In this document: positions 1-6,623 of the stretch, piece after piece
How the letters are laid out: each line of letters starts with the position of its first letter
How positions within the stretch are numbered: position 1 is the first letter of the stretch
Source of the DNA: CAZWKI01 sp964634645
GTDB taxonomy: Bacteria; Patescibacteriota; Patescibacteriia; UBA1558; S5-K13
Direction: 5' to 3'
DNA: 9,253 nt
NCBI GenBank assembly: GCA_964634645.1
Contig: CAZWKI010000041.1
Location: 1-9,253 of the forward strand
The notes under the pieces: model-generated
What the model was told of the DNA's origin: nothing
The model's input: only the letters and a program-made list of their open reading frames with translations
The model's database searches: none
Program-made: the position numbers and the translations under genes

Positions 1-940
1 ACACATTCCAGTATTGTTAAACGAAGTGATTGAAGGATTAAACTTGAAAAAAAATTATAATATTGTAGATGCAACTCTTGGTGGTGGTGGACATAGTGAA
101 AAAATTTTAGAAAAGATTGCCCCAAATGGTAGATTAATAGGAATTGATTTAGATAAAAATGCAATAGATTTAGCAAAAAAAAGATTAAATAAGCATAAAA
201 ATAGAGTAATTTTCATTCAAGATAATTACAAAAATTTAAAACAAATATTAAAACAAAATGAATCAAAATTTAATTTTTCAATTCACGGTATTTTACTTGA
301 CTTGGGGCTTTCATTGTATCAATTGCAAGATCAGGGTAGAGGATTTTCTTTTTTAGATGAGACGGGTCTTGAAATGAAATATGATATAAGCAATGATGGG
401 ATAGACGCAAAATATATAATAAACAATTTCAAAGAACAAGAATTAGAAAAAATTTTTAGAGAATATGGAGAAGAAAGATTGTCTAGACAAATCTCAAGAG
501 AAATAATTAATTTTAGAAAAGAAAAAGAAATAAAAACGGGAATTGAATTATCATATATCATTACAAAAGTATATAAAAGATTTTATAAAAAATATTCTAA
601 AGTAAATCCATCTACAAAAGTATTTCAAGCACTGAGAATTTATATAAATCATGAATTAGAAAATGTTGAAAATTTTTTGCCAGACGCAGTAAATATTTTA
701 GAAAAAGGCGGAAGGTTGGTAGTTATAAGCTATCATTCATTAGAAGATAGAATCGTAAAAAATTATTTCAGAACCGAATCAAGAGATTGTATTTGTCCGA
801 GCGAGATTCCAGAGTGTCGTTGCAATCACAAAAAAAGCATAAAAATAATAAATAAAAATATAATAATTGCGAAAAAAGAAGAAATAATTATAAACAGGGC
901 CTCAGAGAGTGCAAAATTAAGAATTGTAGAAAAAATTTAA
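1..940 (+). CDS. rsmH: 16S rRNA (cytosine(1402)-N(4))-methyltransferase RsmH, 5' partial
   Basis: RsmH (MraW) transfers a methyl group from S-adenosylmethionine to N4 of C1402 in the 16S rRNA decoding centre, in the cytoplasm. The window opens inside the gene. The first complete codon is at position 2 and reads HIPVLLNEV, the conserved RsmH N-terminus, so only a few residues including the start are missing. The TTG at 14 is an internal Leu codon, not the start. The SAM-binding motif GGGGHS is encoded at 80-97, followed by IGIDLDKNA. The late motif YHSLEDRIVKNYF, the cysteine cluster CICPSEIPECRC and the C-terminal ASESAKLRIVEK are all family hallmarks. About 312 residues are visible, which is normal length. 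It is the usual first or second gene of the dcw cluster, and ftsL follows after a 127-base gap. The assignment is secure. Confidence 0.96.
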   Translation, partial: HIPVLLNEVIEGLNLKKNYNIVDATLGGGGHSEKILEKIAPNGRLIGIDLDKNAIDLAKKRLNKHKNRVIFIQDNYKNLKQILKQNESKFNFSIHGILLDLGLSLYQLQDQGRGFSFLDETGLEMKYDISNDGIDAKYIINNFKEQELEKIFREYGEERLSRQISREIINFRKEKEIKTGIELSYIITKVYKRFYKKYSKVNPSTKVFQALRIYINHELENVENFLPDAVNILEKGGRLVVISYHSLEDRIVKNYFRTESRDCICPSEIPECRCNHKKSIKIINKNIIIAKKEEIIINRASESAKLRIVEKI

Positions 941-967
941 TCTTTGCTGTTTCACATAAAAACAAAC

Positions 968-1037
968 GCTAAATGAGATAGGGAGGGGGGAAAGCAGTGT
1001 TAATTTAAGTTTTATCCTAATCCCTTTGTCCTTTAGC
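968..1037. repeat. Imperfect inverted repeat with G-run in the rsmH-ftsL spacer
   Basis: GCTAAA at 968-973 is complementary to TTTAGC at 1032-1037. Pairing continues inward with mismatches to TAGGGA (979-984) against TCCCT (1021-1025), and then to the G-run against TCC. The loop is about 27 bases. The purine tract AGGGAGGGGGG at 980-990 is out of character for the AT-rich background. No T-tract follows, so it does not look like an intrinsic terminator. It could be a structured leader for ftsL or a decayed mobile palindrome. The function is unknown. Confidence 0.4.
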
Positions 1038-1067
1038 AAAACAATTCAATATAAATTAAAATATAAT

Positions 1068-1379
1068 ATGAAAACAAAAACAAAAAACAAAATTTTTAGA
1101 TTAGCAAATCTTTGTCTTGCAGCTTTTATTTTCGCGATTCTTTTTATAAATATTGTTCAATCAAACGAGGCATCTCGCGAAGGATTTCTTATTCGTGATT
1201 TGAACAAAAAAATAGCAGAATTGCAAAATGAAAACAAAGACTTAACATTGCTATCTACCCAGTTGCAGTCAATTAATAGGTTAAAGAAAGATTCAGAGGA
1301 GAAATTGGGAATGGTCAGTGTGGATAATATAAACTATATTGCTATAAAGAATAATACAGAAATAGTTGCTAAAAAATAG
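1068..1379 (+). CDS. ftsL: FtsL-like cell division protein
   Basis: This is a predicted small bitopic membrane protein of 103 residues. It has a short basic cytoplasmic N-terminus (KTKTKNK), one transmembrane helix at about residues 12-30 (LANLCLAAFIFAILFINIV), and then a heptad-like coiled-coil segment at about 38-75 (IRDLNKKIAELQNENKDL). This is the FtsL/DivIC architecture. FtsL proteins diverge too much for residue motifs, so the call rests on topology and position between rsmH and ftsI, where ftsL normally lies. In other bacteria FtsL, with FtsB/DivIC, activates the FtsWI septal synthase. I chose ATG 1068; an in-frame TTG at 1026 would add 14 residues but overlaps the inverted repeat. Neither start has a clear SD. 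The 22 bases to the ftsI start suggest co-transcription. Confidence 0.8.
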   Translation: MKTKTKNKIFRLANLCLAAFIFAILFINIVQSNEASREGFLIRDLNKKIAELQNENKDLTLLSTQLQSINRLKKDSEEKLGMVSVDNINYIAIKNNTEIVAKK

Positions 1380-1401
1380 TTTTTAAAAGCTCATTTTGAA
1401 T

Positions 1402-3129
1402 ATGATAAAATTAGGGAGAATCAAAAAAAGAGAATCCAAAAGATTACAATTTTTATTTATTGTAATGTTTATTCTTCTTGTGAGTATTTTGATTCGCCTT
1501 TTTTATTTACAAATAATAGACAAAGATCTTTATTTGTCAAAGGCAAAATCTCAACATAAAATGTCCGGCATGATAGAAGCAAAAAGAGGAAATATATGGT
1601 TTGATTCTCTTGAACAAAATATAAAATATCCCTTTGCCACAAGTAAAACATATTTACAGCTCTATGCAATTCCAAAAGATATAAAAGACGCTTCATCAAC
1701 AAGTCAAATTTTAGCAAATCTTTTAAATATGGACAGAGAGATTTTGTATAATAGACTTTCAAAAGAAAACGACATTTATGAACCAGTAAAAAGCAAACTT
1801 ACAGATGAAGAGCTTGTGAAAGTTAGAGAATTAAATTTAGAGGGTTTGAAATTTGCAGAAGAAAATTATAGATTTTATCCAGAAAATGAATTTGGTGGTC
1901 AAATTGCTGGATTTGTTAGTTATAAAGATAATTTACAAGAGGGACTTTATGGATTAGAGGGTTTTTGGGACAACAGACTAAGAGGTGAGGGTGCAAGTTT
2001 TTATGGAGAGAAAGATGCTTATGGAAATTTTATTACAATAGCCGATAAAAGCGAAAATAGAGTTAGAGATGGAGCTGATTTATATATTACAATAGATCAG
2101 GCAATACAACATTTTTCTTGTGAGGAATTACAAAATGGCGTAAAAGAATATGGTGCCACGAGTGGATCTGTTGTCGTTGTAAATCCTCAAAACGGAGATG
2201 TGCTGGCAATGTGTAATTATCCTTCATTTGATCCAAACAACTATTCAAAAATAGAAAATCAGAGCATATATAATAATAATAGTATTTTTACAGCTTATGA
2301 GCCTGGATCAGTTTTTAAACCCATTACAATGGCAATGGGAATAGATCTTGGACTTGTGGAACCAGAAACAACTTATACAGACACAGGAAGCTTATTTGTA
2401 GATGGATATACTATAGAAAATTCAGATCATAAATCAAATGGGGTCCAGACAATGACAAATGTTTTAGAAAAATCTCTTAATACTGGAGCGGCCTATGTTG
2501 GAGAAAAAGTTGGAAAAGATAGATTTTTGGATTATGCAAGAAAGTTTGGTTTTGGAAGAAAGACGGGTATAGAACTAGATAAAGAAGTAGAGGGAAATTT
2601 GAAGAATCTTACAAAAAAAGGAAGAATTTATTTGGTAACATCATCATTTGGGCAGGGTATTACAGCGACTCCAGTTCAATTAGCAATGGCATTTTCATCT
2701 TTTGCAAATGGTGGATATTTATATAAACCAAGAATTGTAAAGAAAATTGTTTATTCAGACGGCAAACAAGACACAATAGAGCCAAAAGTTGTAAGACAGG
2801 TTATATCAGAACAAACTGCAAACAAAATAAAAGCAATGCTTATTTCTGTTATAGAAAATGGTCAAACACAATCAGCGAAATCAGCTCACTATTATGTCGG
2901 TGGTAAAACCGGTACAGCGCAAGCAACAGACTACGGTTCAAAGGGATATATTGAGGGCAAAACAAATCACACTTTTATAAGTTTTGGTCCCTCAAGAGAT
3001 CCGCGATTTGTAATTGTTGTAAAATATGAATCCCCTCAAAGAGCTTGGGCTGAATCGACATCAGCAAGATTATCTGCTAAAATAGCAGAGTTCATATTTG
3101 ATTATTATAAAATAAGTCCAGAACGTTAA
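1402..3129 (+). CDS. ftsI: Peptidoglycan D,D-transpeptidase FtsI (class B penicillin-binding protein)
   Basis: FtsI crosslinks septal peptidoglycan outside the membrane and works with the glycosyltransferase FtsW. From ATG 1402 the protein has 575 residues. A basic N-terminus is followed by one transmembrane anchor at about 14-37. The PBP dimerisation domain then begins with a KRGNIW version of the RGxIxD motif. The transpeptidase domain carries all three catalytic motifs: SVFK with nucleophile Ser303 and Lys306 (in EPGSVFKP), SLN at 358-360, and KTG at 502-504 (GGKTGTAQ). No C-terminal PASTA repeats are present, unlike SpoVD or PBP2x. Position after rsmH and ftsL favours FtsI over the elongation enzyme MrdA. 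A TTG at 1396 would add two residues. There is no evident SD. The stop lies one base before the murF start, suggesting translational coupling. Confidence 0.95.
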   Translation: MIKLGRIKKRESKRLQFLFIVMFILLVSILIRLFYLQIIDKDLYLSKAKSQHKMSGMIEAKRGNIWFDSLEQNIKYPFATSKTYLQLYAIPKDIKDASSTSQILANLLNMDREILYNRLSKENDIYEPVKSKLTDEELVKVRELNLEGLKFAEENYRFYPENEFGGQIAGFVSYKDNLQEGLYGLEGFWDNRLRGEGASFYGEKDAYGNFITIADKSENRVRDGADLYITIDQAIQHFSCEELQNGVKEYGATSGSVVVVNPQNGDVLAMCNYPSFDPNNYSKIENQSIYNNNSIFTAYEPGSVFKPITMAMGIDLGLVEPETTYTDTGSLFVDGYTIENSDHKSNGVQTMTNVLEKSLNTGAAYVGEKVGKDRFLDYARKFGFGRKTGIELDKEVEGNLKNLTKKGRIYLVTSSFGQGITATPVQLAMAFSSFANGGYLYKPRIVKKIVYSDGKQDTIEPKVVRQVISEQTANKIKAMLISVIENGQTQSAKSAHYYVGGKTGTAQATDYGSKGYIEGKTNHTFISFGPSRDPRFVIVVKYESPQRAWAESTSARLSAKIAEFIFDYYKISPER

Positions 3130-3130
3130 T

Positions 3131-4417
3131 ATGAAGAAAATATTACAATATTTACTTAAATTTTTTAGTTCTTTGGTCTTAAAAAAATATAAGCCAGAAA
3201 TAATTGCTATTACTGGTTCCGTAGGCAAAACTTCAACAAAAGAAGTTGTAGCTCAAATGCTCTCAAATAGGTATAAGCTTTGGAAATCGAAGAATAATTT
3301 CAATAATGAGATAGGAATACCCCTTACTATTTTGGGTTTTGATAAATCCCCAAATAAATCAATTATTGGATGGCTAGGAGTTTTTTTGAAAGCTATAAAA
3401 ATGATTTTGATAAAAAATAGAGATTATCCAGAAAAATTAGTTTTGGAAATGGGAGCGGATCACATTGGAGATATAGAGTATTTAGTTGGTTTTATTCCTG
3501 TAAAAATTTCTGTAATTACAAAAATATCAAAAGCTCATATAGAGCATTTCAAGACTATATCTGCAATATTTAAAGAAAAGGTAAAAATATTTAAAAATTT
3601 ACCTTCAGATGGTTACGCCATTATAAATAACGACGATGAAAGGCTCAGAGATTATAAATCACAATTGAAATGTAGAACAATTACATATGCAATAAAAAAC
3701 GATGCAGATGTTCAGGCAACAGATTTACAAATTATAAGAAAAAATGATTTTATAGGAATGAATTTCAAAATTAGATATAGTGGAAACGTCGTTCCAATAT
3801 TTTTACCAGGTGCTTTTGGGTGGTCACAGGTTTATGCGTTTTTAGCGGGCTCTGCAGTTTGTTTGGTTCGAGGTATAAATCTTGTAGAGATTTCAATTTT
3901 TGCAAATAAATATTTTTCACCAAGAGGCAGGACAAATTTACTTAAATCTATAAATAATGGTTATATTCTTGACGATACATATAATTCAAGTCCAGAAGCA
4001 GTAAAAGTAGCTATAGATTTATTGGCAGACTTAAAAACATTAATAAGCGGAAGAAAAATAGTTGTACTGGGTGATATGCTCGAATTAGGAGAAGAAAGTG
4101 AAGATTTACACAAACAAATTGGAGAATATATTGCAAAAAAGGAAAATATAGATTATATCCTTACCCTTGGCGATCAAGCAAAAAATATAGCCAAGCAAGC
4201 CATTCTAAATGGTTTTAAAGAGAACAATTGTTTGTGTTTTGAAGATAGAGAAAAACTTGTTGATTATTTGAAATCAATAATGATAAGTGACGGAATTGTT
4301 TTGGTAAAGGGTTCACAAGGTGCAAGAATGGAGCGTATAGTAAAAGAAATAATGAGAGATAGGCATTTATCAAATAATTTATTGGTAAGACAAGATTCTA
4401 GTTGGTCAGACAGATAG
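3131..4417 (+). CDS. murF: MurF-type UDP-MurNAc-tripeptide--D-Ala-D-Ala ligase, short form
   Basis: MurF uses ATP to add D-Ala-D-Ala to the UDP-MurNAc-tripeptide, the last cytoplasmic step of precursor synthesis. The ATP-binding P-loop GSVGKT lies at residues 29-34. The central domain has LEMGADHIGDIE and AHIEHF. The C-terminal domain has DDTYNSSP (281-288), LGDMLELGEES (from 313) and VKGSQGARME (Lys393), all MurF hallmarks rather than MurC/D/E. The protein has 428 residues, and the P-loop is only about 28 residues from the start. In E. coli-type MurF it lies roughly 100 residues in, so the N-terminal UDP-substrate domain is missing and is replaced by a short hydrophobic/amphipathic lead (ILQYLLKFFSSLVL). 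No in-frame extension is possible because ftsI ends at 3129. The C-terminal LLVRQDSSW tail resembles CPR homologues as I remember them. Substrate specificity is inferred. Confidence 0.88.
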   Translation: MKKILQYLLKFFSSLVLKKYKPEIIAITGSVGKTSTKEVVAQMLSNRYKLWKSKNNFNNEIGIPLTILGFDKSPNKSIIGWLGVFLKAIKMILIKNRDYPEKLVLEMGADHIGDIEYLVGFIPVKISVITKISKAHIEHFKTISAIFKEKVKIFKNLPSDGYAIINNDDERLRDYKSQLKCRTITYAIKNDADVQATDLQIIRKNDFIGMNFKIRYSGNVVPIFLPGAFGWSQVYAFLAGSAVCLVRGINLVEISIFANKYFSPRGRTNLLKSINNGYILDDTYNSSPEAVKVAIDLLADLKTLISGRKIVVLGDMLELGEESEDLHKQIGEYIAKKENIDYILTLGDQAKNIAKQAILNGFKENNCLCFEDREKLVDYLKSIMISDGIVLVKGSQGARMERIVKEIMRDRHLSNNLLVRQDSSWSDR

Positions 4418-4440
4418 TAAATTTTATATTTAGTATTTGT

Positions 4441-4469
4441 TTGCTCTTTTTTTTATTTTCGTGTATTAT
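4441..4469 (+). promoter_or_regulatory. Candidate sigma-70-type promoter for the DsbA-like lipoprotein gene
   Basis: TTGCTC (4441-4446) and TATTAT (4464-4469) are separated by 17 bases, the optimal spacing, in the murF-lipoprotein spacer. Transcription would start near 4476 and leave a leader of about 90 bases. AT-rich sequence yields chance -10 matches, so confidence is moderate. Confidence 0.45.
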
Positions 4470-4507
4470 AACATAACAAATATAGAATTAGATATTTAAT
4501 GGATTGA

Positions 4508-4604
4508 AATCCGTTAGATAAAATATTAATTAATCAATATTAATTTTAAAATTAAGGAAGAATAATATGAAAGAAATATATAAAAAAATAACATCTAACG
4601 GATT
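4508..4604 (+). repeat. 12-bp perfect inverted repeat spanning the start of the DsbA-like gene
   Basis: AATCCGTTAGAT (4508-4519) is the exact reverse complement of ATCTAACGGATT (4593-4604). The right arm lies inside the coding region, codons 9-13. In mRNA the arms would enclose a 73-base loop holding the SD (AAGGAAG, 4554-4560) and the ATG at 4567. The same loop contains a perfect 16-base palindrome, TTAATTTTAAAATTAA (4540-4555), which touches the SD. The left arm can also pair locally with GGATT at 4501-4505. It may be a regulatory leader structure. Confidence 0.55.
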
Positions 4605-5544
4605 GAAGAAAAAATTTTTATTAATGTTTTTACTTGTATTCGCAGTTATCCTTAGTGGTTGTAGTATCAAAAAAGGAGCTAGTACTTCAGAATTAGAGCA
4701 AGCAAGATTAAAAGCAGAGGCTTTTATAAACGATAATTTCATGCAAGAGGGACAAAAGGTTACTGTTTCTGATATAAAATTAGAAAGTGATTTATATAAA
4801 TTCAAAGTTAACTTAGTGGGTGGACAATCAATAGATTCATATATGACAAAAGATGGATCAAAACTTTTTGAAAGCGCTATTGATATGACAGATACAAGCA
4901 CAGAGGTAAACAATGAAACTCCGAGTGCAGTTGCACCAAAAAATGATAAACCAATTGTTGAATTATTTACAATGAGTCATTGTCCATACGGAACACAAAT
5001 TGAAAAAGGAATTATTCCAGTAGTAGAAACGCTAAAAGACAAAATTGATTTTAGTATCAAATTTTGCGACTATGCAATGCACGGAGAGATAGAATTAAAA
5101 GAACAATTAAAACAATATTGTATTTCAAAAGAGCAACCAGATAAATATATTTCATATCTTAAATGTTTCTTGATTTCAGGAGATTCTAATGCTTGTAGCG
5201 CGTCAGCAAAATTATCATCACTTGATTCTTGTATTTCAAAAACAGATACAGAGTTTTCCGTAATGAAAAATTTTAATGACAAATCCACTTGGATGGGAAA
5301 TTATCCAACATTCAATGTTTTTGCTAAAGAAAATACTCAGTATGGAGTTCAGGGATCTCCAACATTAATTATAAATGGTACGATAGTTGAGTCAGCAAGA
5401 GATTCCAAGAGTTTGCTTGCCACAATTTGTAGCGCTTTTAATAATCCACCAGAGGAATGTAATACTGGTTTATCTAGTGCAACTCCAGCACCTGGATTTG
5501 GAGACGAGACAACAAATGCATCAACAGACGCTAGTTGTGAATAA
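4567..5544 (+). CDS. Secreted DsbA/GILT-like thioredoxin-fold lipoprotein with a CPYG active site
   Basis: This is a predicted envelope-anchored thiol redox protein of 325 residues. The N-terminus is a lipoprotein signal: lysines, a hydrophobic core, and lipobox LSGC with acylated Cys32. Residues about 40-115 form a small lead domain (AEAFINDNF to YMTKDGSKLF). The thioredoxin-fold domain starts at about 122 (PIVELFTMSHCPYG). Its active site is CPYG, with Cys139 but no second cysteine of a CxxC. The cis-proline loop is QGSPT (Pro265). Between them lies a helical insert with MHGEIE and Cys167, 185, 200, 210 and 222, reminiscent of GILT (its HGxxE signature) more than classical DsbA. A Pro/Gly/Thr-rich tail holds Cys288, 298 and 324. 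A good SD, AAGGAAG, lies six bases before ATG. It has its own promoter and terminator. Fold and export are well supported; the substrate is unknown and reductase versus isomerase is undecided. Confidence 0.82.
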   Translation: MKEIYKKITSNGLKKKFLLMFLLVFAVILSGCSIKKGASTSELEQARLKAEAFINDNFMQEGQKVTVSDIKLESDLYKFKVNLVGGQSIDSYMTKDGSKLFESAIDMTDTSTEVNNETPSAVAPKNDKPIVELFTMSHCPYGTQIEKGIIPVVETLKDKIDFSIKFCDYAMHGEIELKEQLKQYCISKEQPDKYISYLKCFLISGDSNACSASAKLSSLDSCISKTDTEFSVMKNFNDKSTWMGNYPTFNVFAKENTQYGVQGSPTLIINGTIVESARDSKSLLATICSAFNNPPEECNTGLSSATPAPGFGDETTNASTDASCE

Positions 5545-5554
5545 TATTTTTATG

Positions 5555-5593
5555 AAAACCGTCGAGTTGAACTTGGCGGTTTTTTTATTTTTT
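5555..5593 (+). terminator. Rho-independent terminator after the DsbA-like gene
   Basis: AAAACCGTC (5555-5563) pairs with GGCGGTTTT (5575-5583), a 9-bp stem with one G-U pair and an 11-base loop. The stem runs directly into a T-rich tract (TTTTTTATTTTTTC). It begins ten bases after the stop codon and separates this gene from the desulforedoxin gene. Confidence 0.88.
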
Positions 5594-5669
5594 CTTATAT
5601 GATAAAATGAGAAGTAGTTAATTTGTATTAATCAAACTAATTACACTAATAAACTAATCATCTAATCAT

Positions 5670-5807
5670 ATGAATGTACAAACAGAGGGTCAAAAATTTT
5701 ATTGTGAAGTATGTGGAAATGAAATAATGGTTACGAAAGTTGGAGGTGGAGAACTTATATGTTGCGGAAAGCCAATGGAAGAAGTCATTGAAGAACAAGA
5801 GAAATAA
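5670..5807 (+). CDS. Stand-alone desulforedoxin-type (desulfoferrodoxin N-terminal domain) iron protein
   Basis: The protein has 45 residues: a CxxC pair (Cys12, Cys15, in YCEVCGN), then GGGELICCGKPM with adjacent Cys31 and Cys32. The C-x2-C ... C-C pattern with GGG before it and a following G-x-x-M matches desulforedoxin. That protein binds one Fe in a distorted rubredoxin-like FeS4 site, usually as a homodimer. The same domain is the N-terminal half of desulfoferrodoxin (superoxide reductase), but here the catalytic C-terminal domain is absent and the frame stops cleanly at TAA. A role in electron transfer or oxidative-stress defence is inferred from the family. The gene sits alone between the upstream terminator and the heat-shock promoter. 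There is no clear SD. A weak promoter (TTGTAT 5623, TAATAA 5647, 18-base spacer) is possible. Confidence 0.9.
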   Translation: MNVQTEGQKFYCEVCGNEIMVTKVGGGELICCGKPMEEVIEEQEK

Positions 5808-5832
5808 AATCTATAAAAAGAGTTTAAGAGAC

Positions 5833-5860
5833 TTGACACATATTTTGATTTTGCTATACT
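5833..5860 (+). promoter_or_regulatory. Strong sigma-70-type promoter of the hrcA operon
   Basis: A consensus -35 TTGACA (5833-5838) and -10 TATACT (5855-5860) are separated by 16 bases. TGC precedes the -10 (5852-5854), giving an extended -10. Transcription should start around 5866-5868, inside the CIRCE operator. This places repressor binding exactly over the initiation site. Confidence 0.88.
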
Positions 5861-5864
5861 AAAA

Positions 5865-5891
5865 TTAGCACTCAGATGTTTTGAGTGCTAA
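5865..5891. promoter_or_regulatory. CIRCE operator (HrcA binding site)
   Basis: TTAGCACTC (5865-5873), a nine-base spacer (5874-5882) and GAGTGCTAA (5883-5891) form a perfect match to the CIRCE consensus, with both arms fully complementary. It lies just downstream of the -10 box and 14 bases before the hrcA start codon. HrcA dimers bind this inverted repeat and repress transcription until heat stress. No second CIRCE copy was found upstream of hsp20 or dnaK. Confidence 0.97.
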
Positions 5892-5905
5892 TAAGCAAAA
5901 TTATT

Positions 5906-6595
5906 ATGGAATCAAAAGATAAAGAATTACTTTTTAAAATAGTAGACGAGTATATTAGTTTTGCAAGTCCTATAGGATCTGATTTTTTGGTAAAGAAAAA
6001 GAAGATGGATTGTTGTTCTGCAACGGTAAGAAATTCAATGCTAAACCTTGAAAAAATGGGTTATTTGTATCAACCACATATTTCTGCTGGTAGAATTCCT
6101 ACAGAAAGTGCATATCAATTATATATTGAAACACTTGATAAGAGCCAAAGTTTAAATACAAAACTAGAAGCAAAAATAGATAAATTTTTGTTAGAATTTA
6201 AATCAAAAGAAAAAACATTAAGAGCAAAAATACTTGCAAAAATAATTGCAGAAATATCAAAAAATTCAGTTCTTATTGCTTTTTCAAAATACAATTATTA
6301 TATTACCGGATTTTCAAATATATTATCTCAACCAGAATTTGAAGATTCTGAAAAATTAAGGAATTTGAGTTTTGTTTTTGATGAATTAGAAAACATAGTT
6401 GAAAGAGTTTTTGAAAAAATCAAAGACAATGAAATTCTTGTTGGATCAAAGAATAAATTTTCAAATGATTTATCAATTATTACTTCTCGCGCGAAGTTGA
6501 TGAATAATGATGGATTTTTGGCAATTTTAGGACCAATAAGAATGAATTATAAACAAAATTTAGGATTAATTAACTATTTTAAGAAAGCAATATAA
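5906..6595 (+). CDS. hrcA: Heat-inducible transcription repressor HrcA, compact form
   Basis: HrcA represses class I heat-shock genes by binding CIRCE; GroEL assists its folding in studied bacteria. The N-terminal winged helix-turn-helix is intact, with SATVRN (38-43), NLEKMGYL and PHISAGRIPTESAY (57-70), which includes the hallmark SAGRIPT. The C-terminal dimerisation motif GPIRMNY lies at 209-215. From ATG 5906 the protein has 229 residues, whereas most HrcA proteins have about 340. The shortening is internal, in the GAF-like/inserted region, because both ends are conserved. The GTG at 5885 lies inside CIRCE and upstream of a better ATG, so I rejected it. No SD is visible and the leader is mostly the CIRCE element. 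CIRCE directly upstream makes autoregulation very likely. grpE follows after 28 bases. Confidence 0.94.
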   Translation: MESKDKELLFKIVDEYISFASPIGSDFLVKKKKMDCCSATVRNSMLNLEKMGYLYQPHISAGRIPTESAYQLYIETLDKSQSLNTKLEAKIDKFLLEFKSKEKTLRAKILAKIIAEISKNSVLIAFSKYNYYITGFSNILSQPEFEDSEKLRNLSFVFDELENIVERVFEKIKDNEILVGSKNKFSNDLSIITSRAKLMNNDGFLAILGPIRMNYKQNLGLINYFKKAI

Positions 6596-6623
6596 ATATT
6601 ATTTAAAAGTTAATATAATAATA

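Noticed and set aside
980..1009. SD-like GGGAGG followed by GTG at 998, as a small gene start
   Set aside because: The reading frame ends after three codons (TAA at 1007), so there is no gene.
1026..1067. TTG start adding 14 residues to FtsL
   Set aside because: It overlaps the right arm of the inverted repeat, and ATG 1068 gives the normal short basic N-terminus before the membrane helix.
4530..4913. Minus-strand reading frame opposite the DsbA-like gene
   Set aside because: It lies antisense to a well-supported coding region and shows no domain or start signal of its own.
5387..5602. Plus-strand reading frame overlapping the end of the DsbA-like gene
   Set aside because: It runs out of frame through the lipoprotein tail and its terminator; the low-complexity product has no motif.
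5885..5905. GTG start for HrcA inside the CIRCE element
   Set aside because: The added residues do not resemble HrcA, and ATG 5906 begins the conserved region right after the operator.
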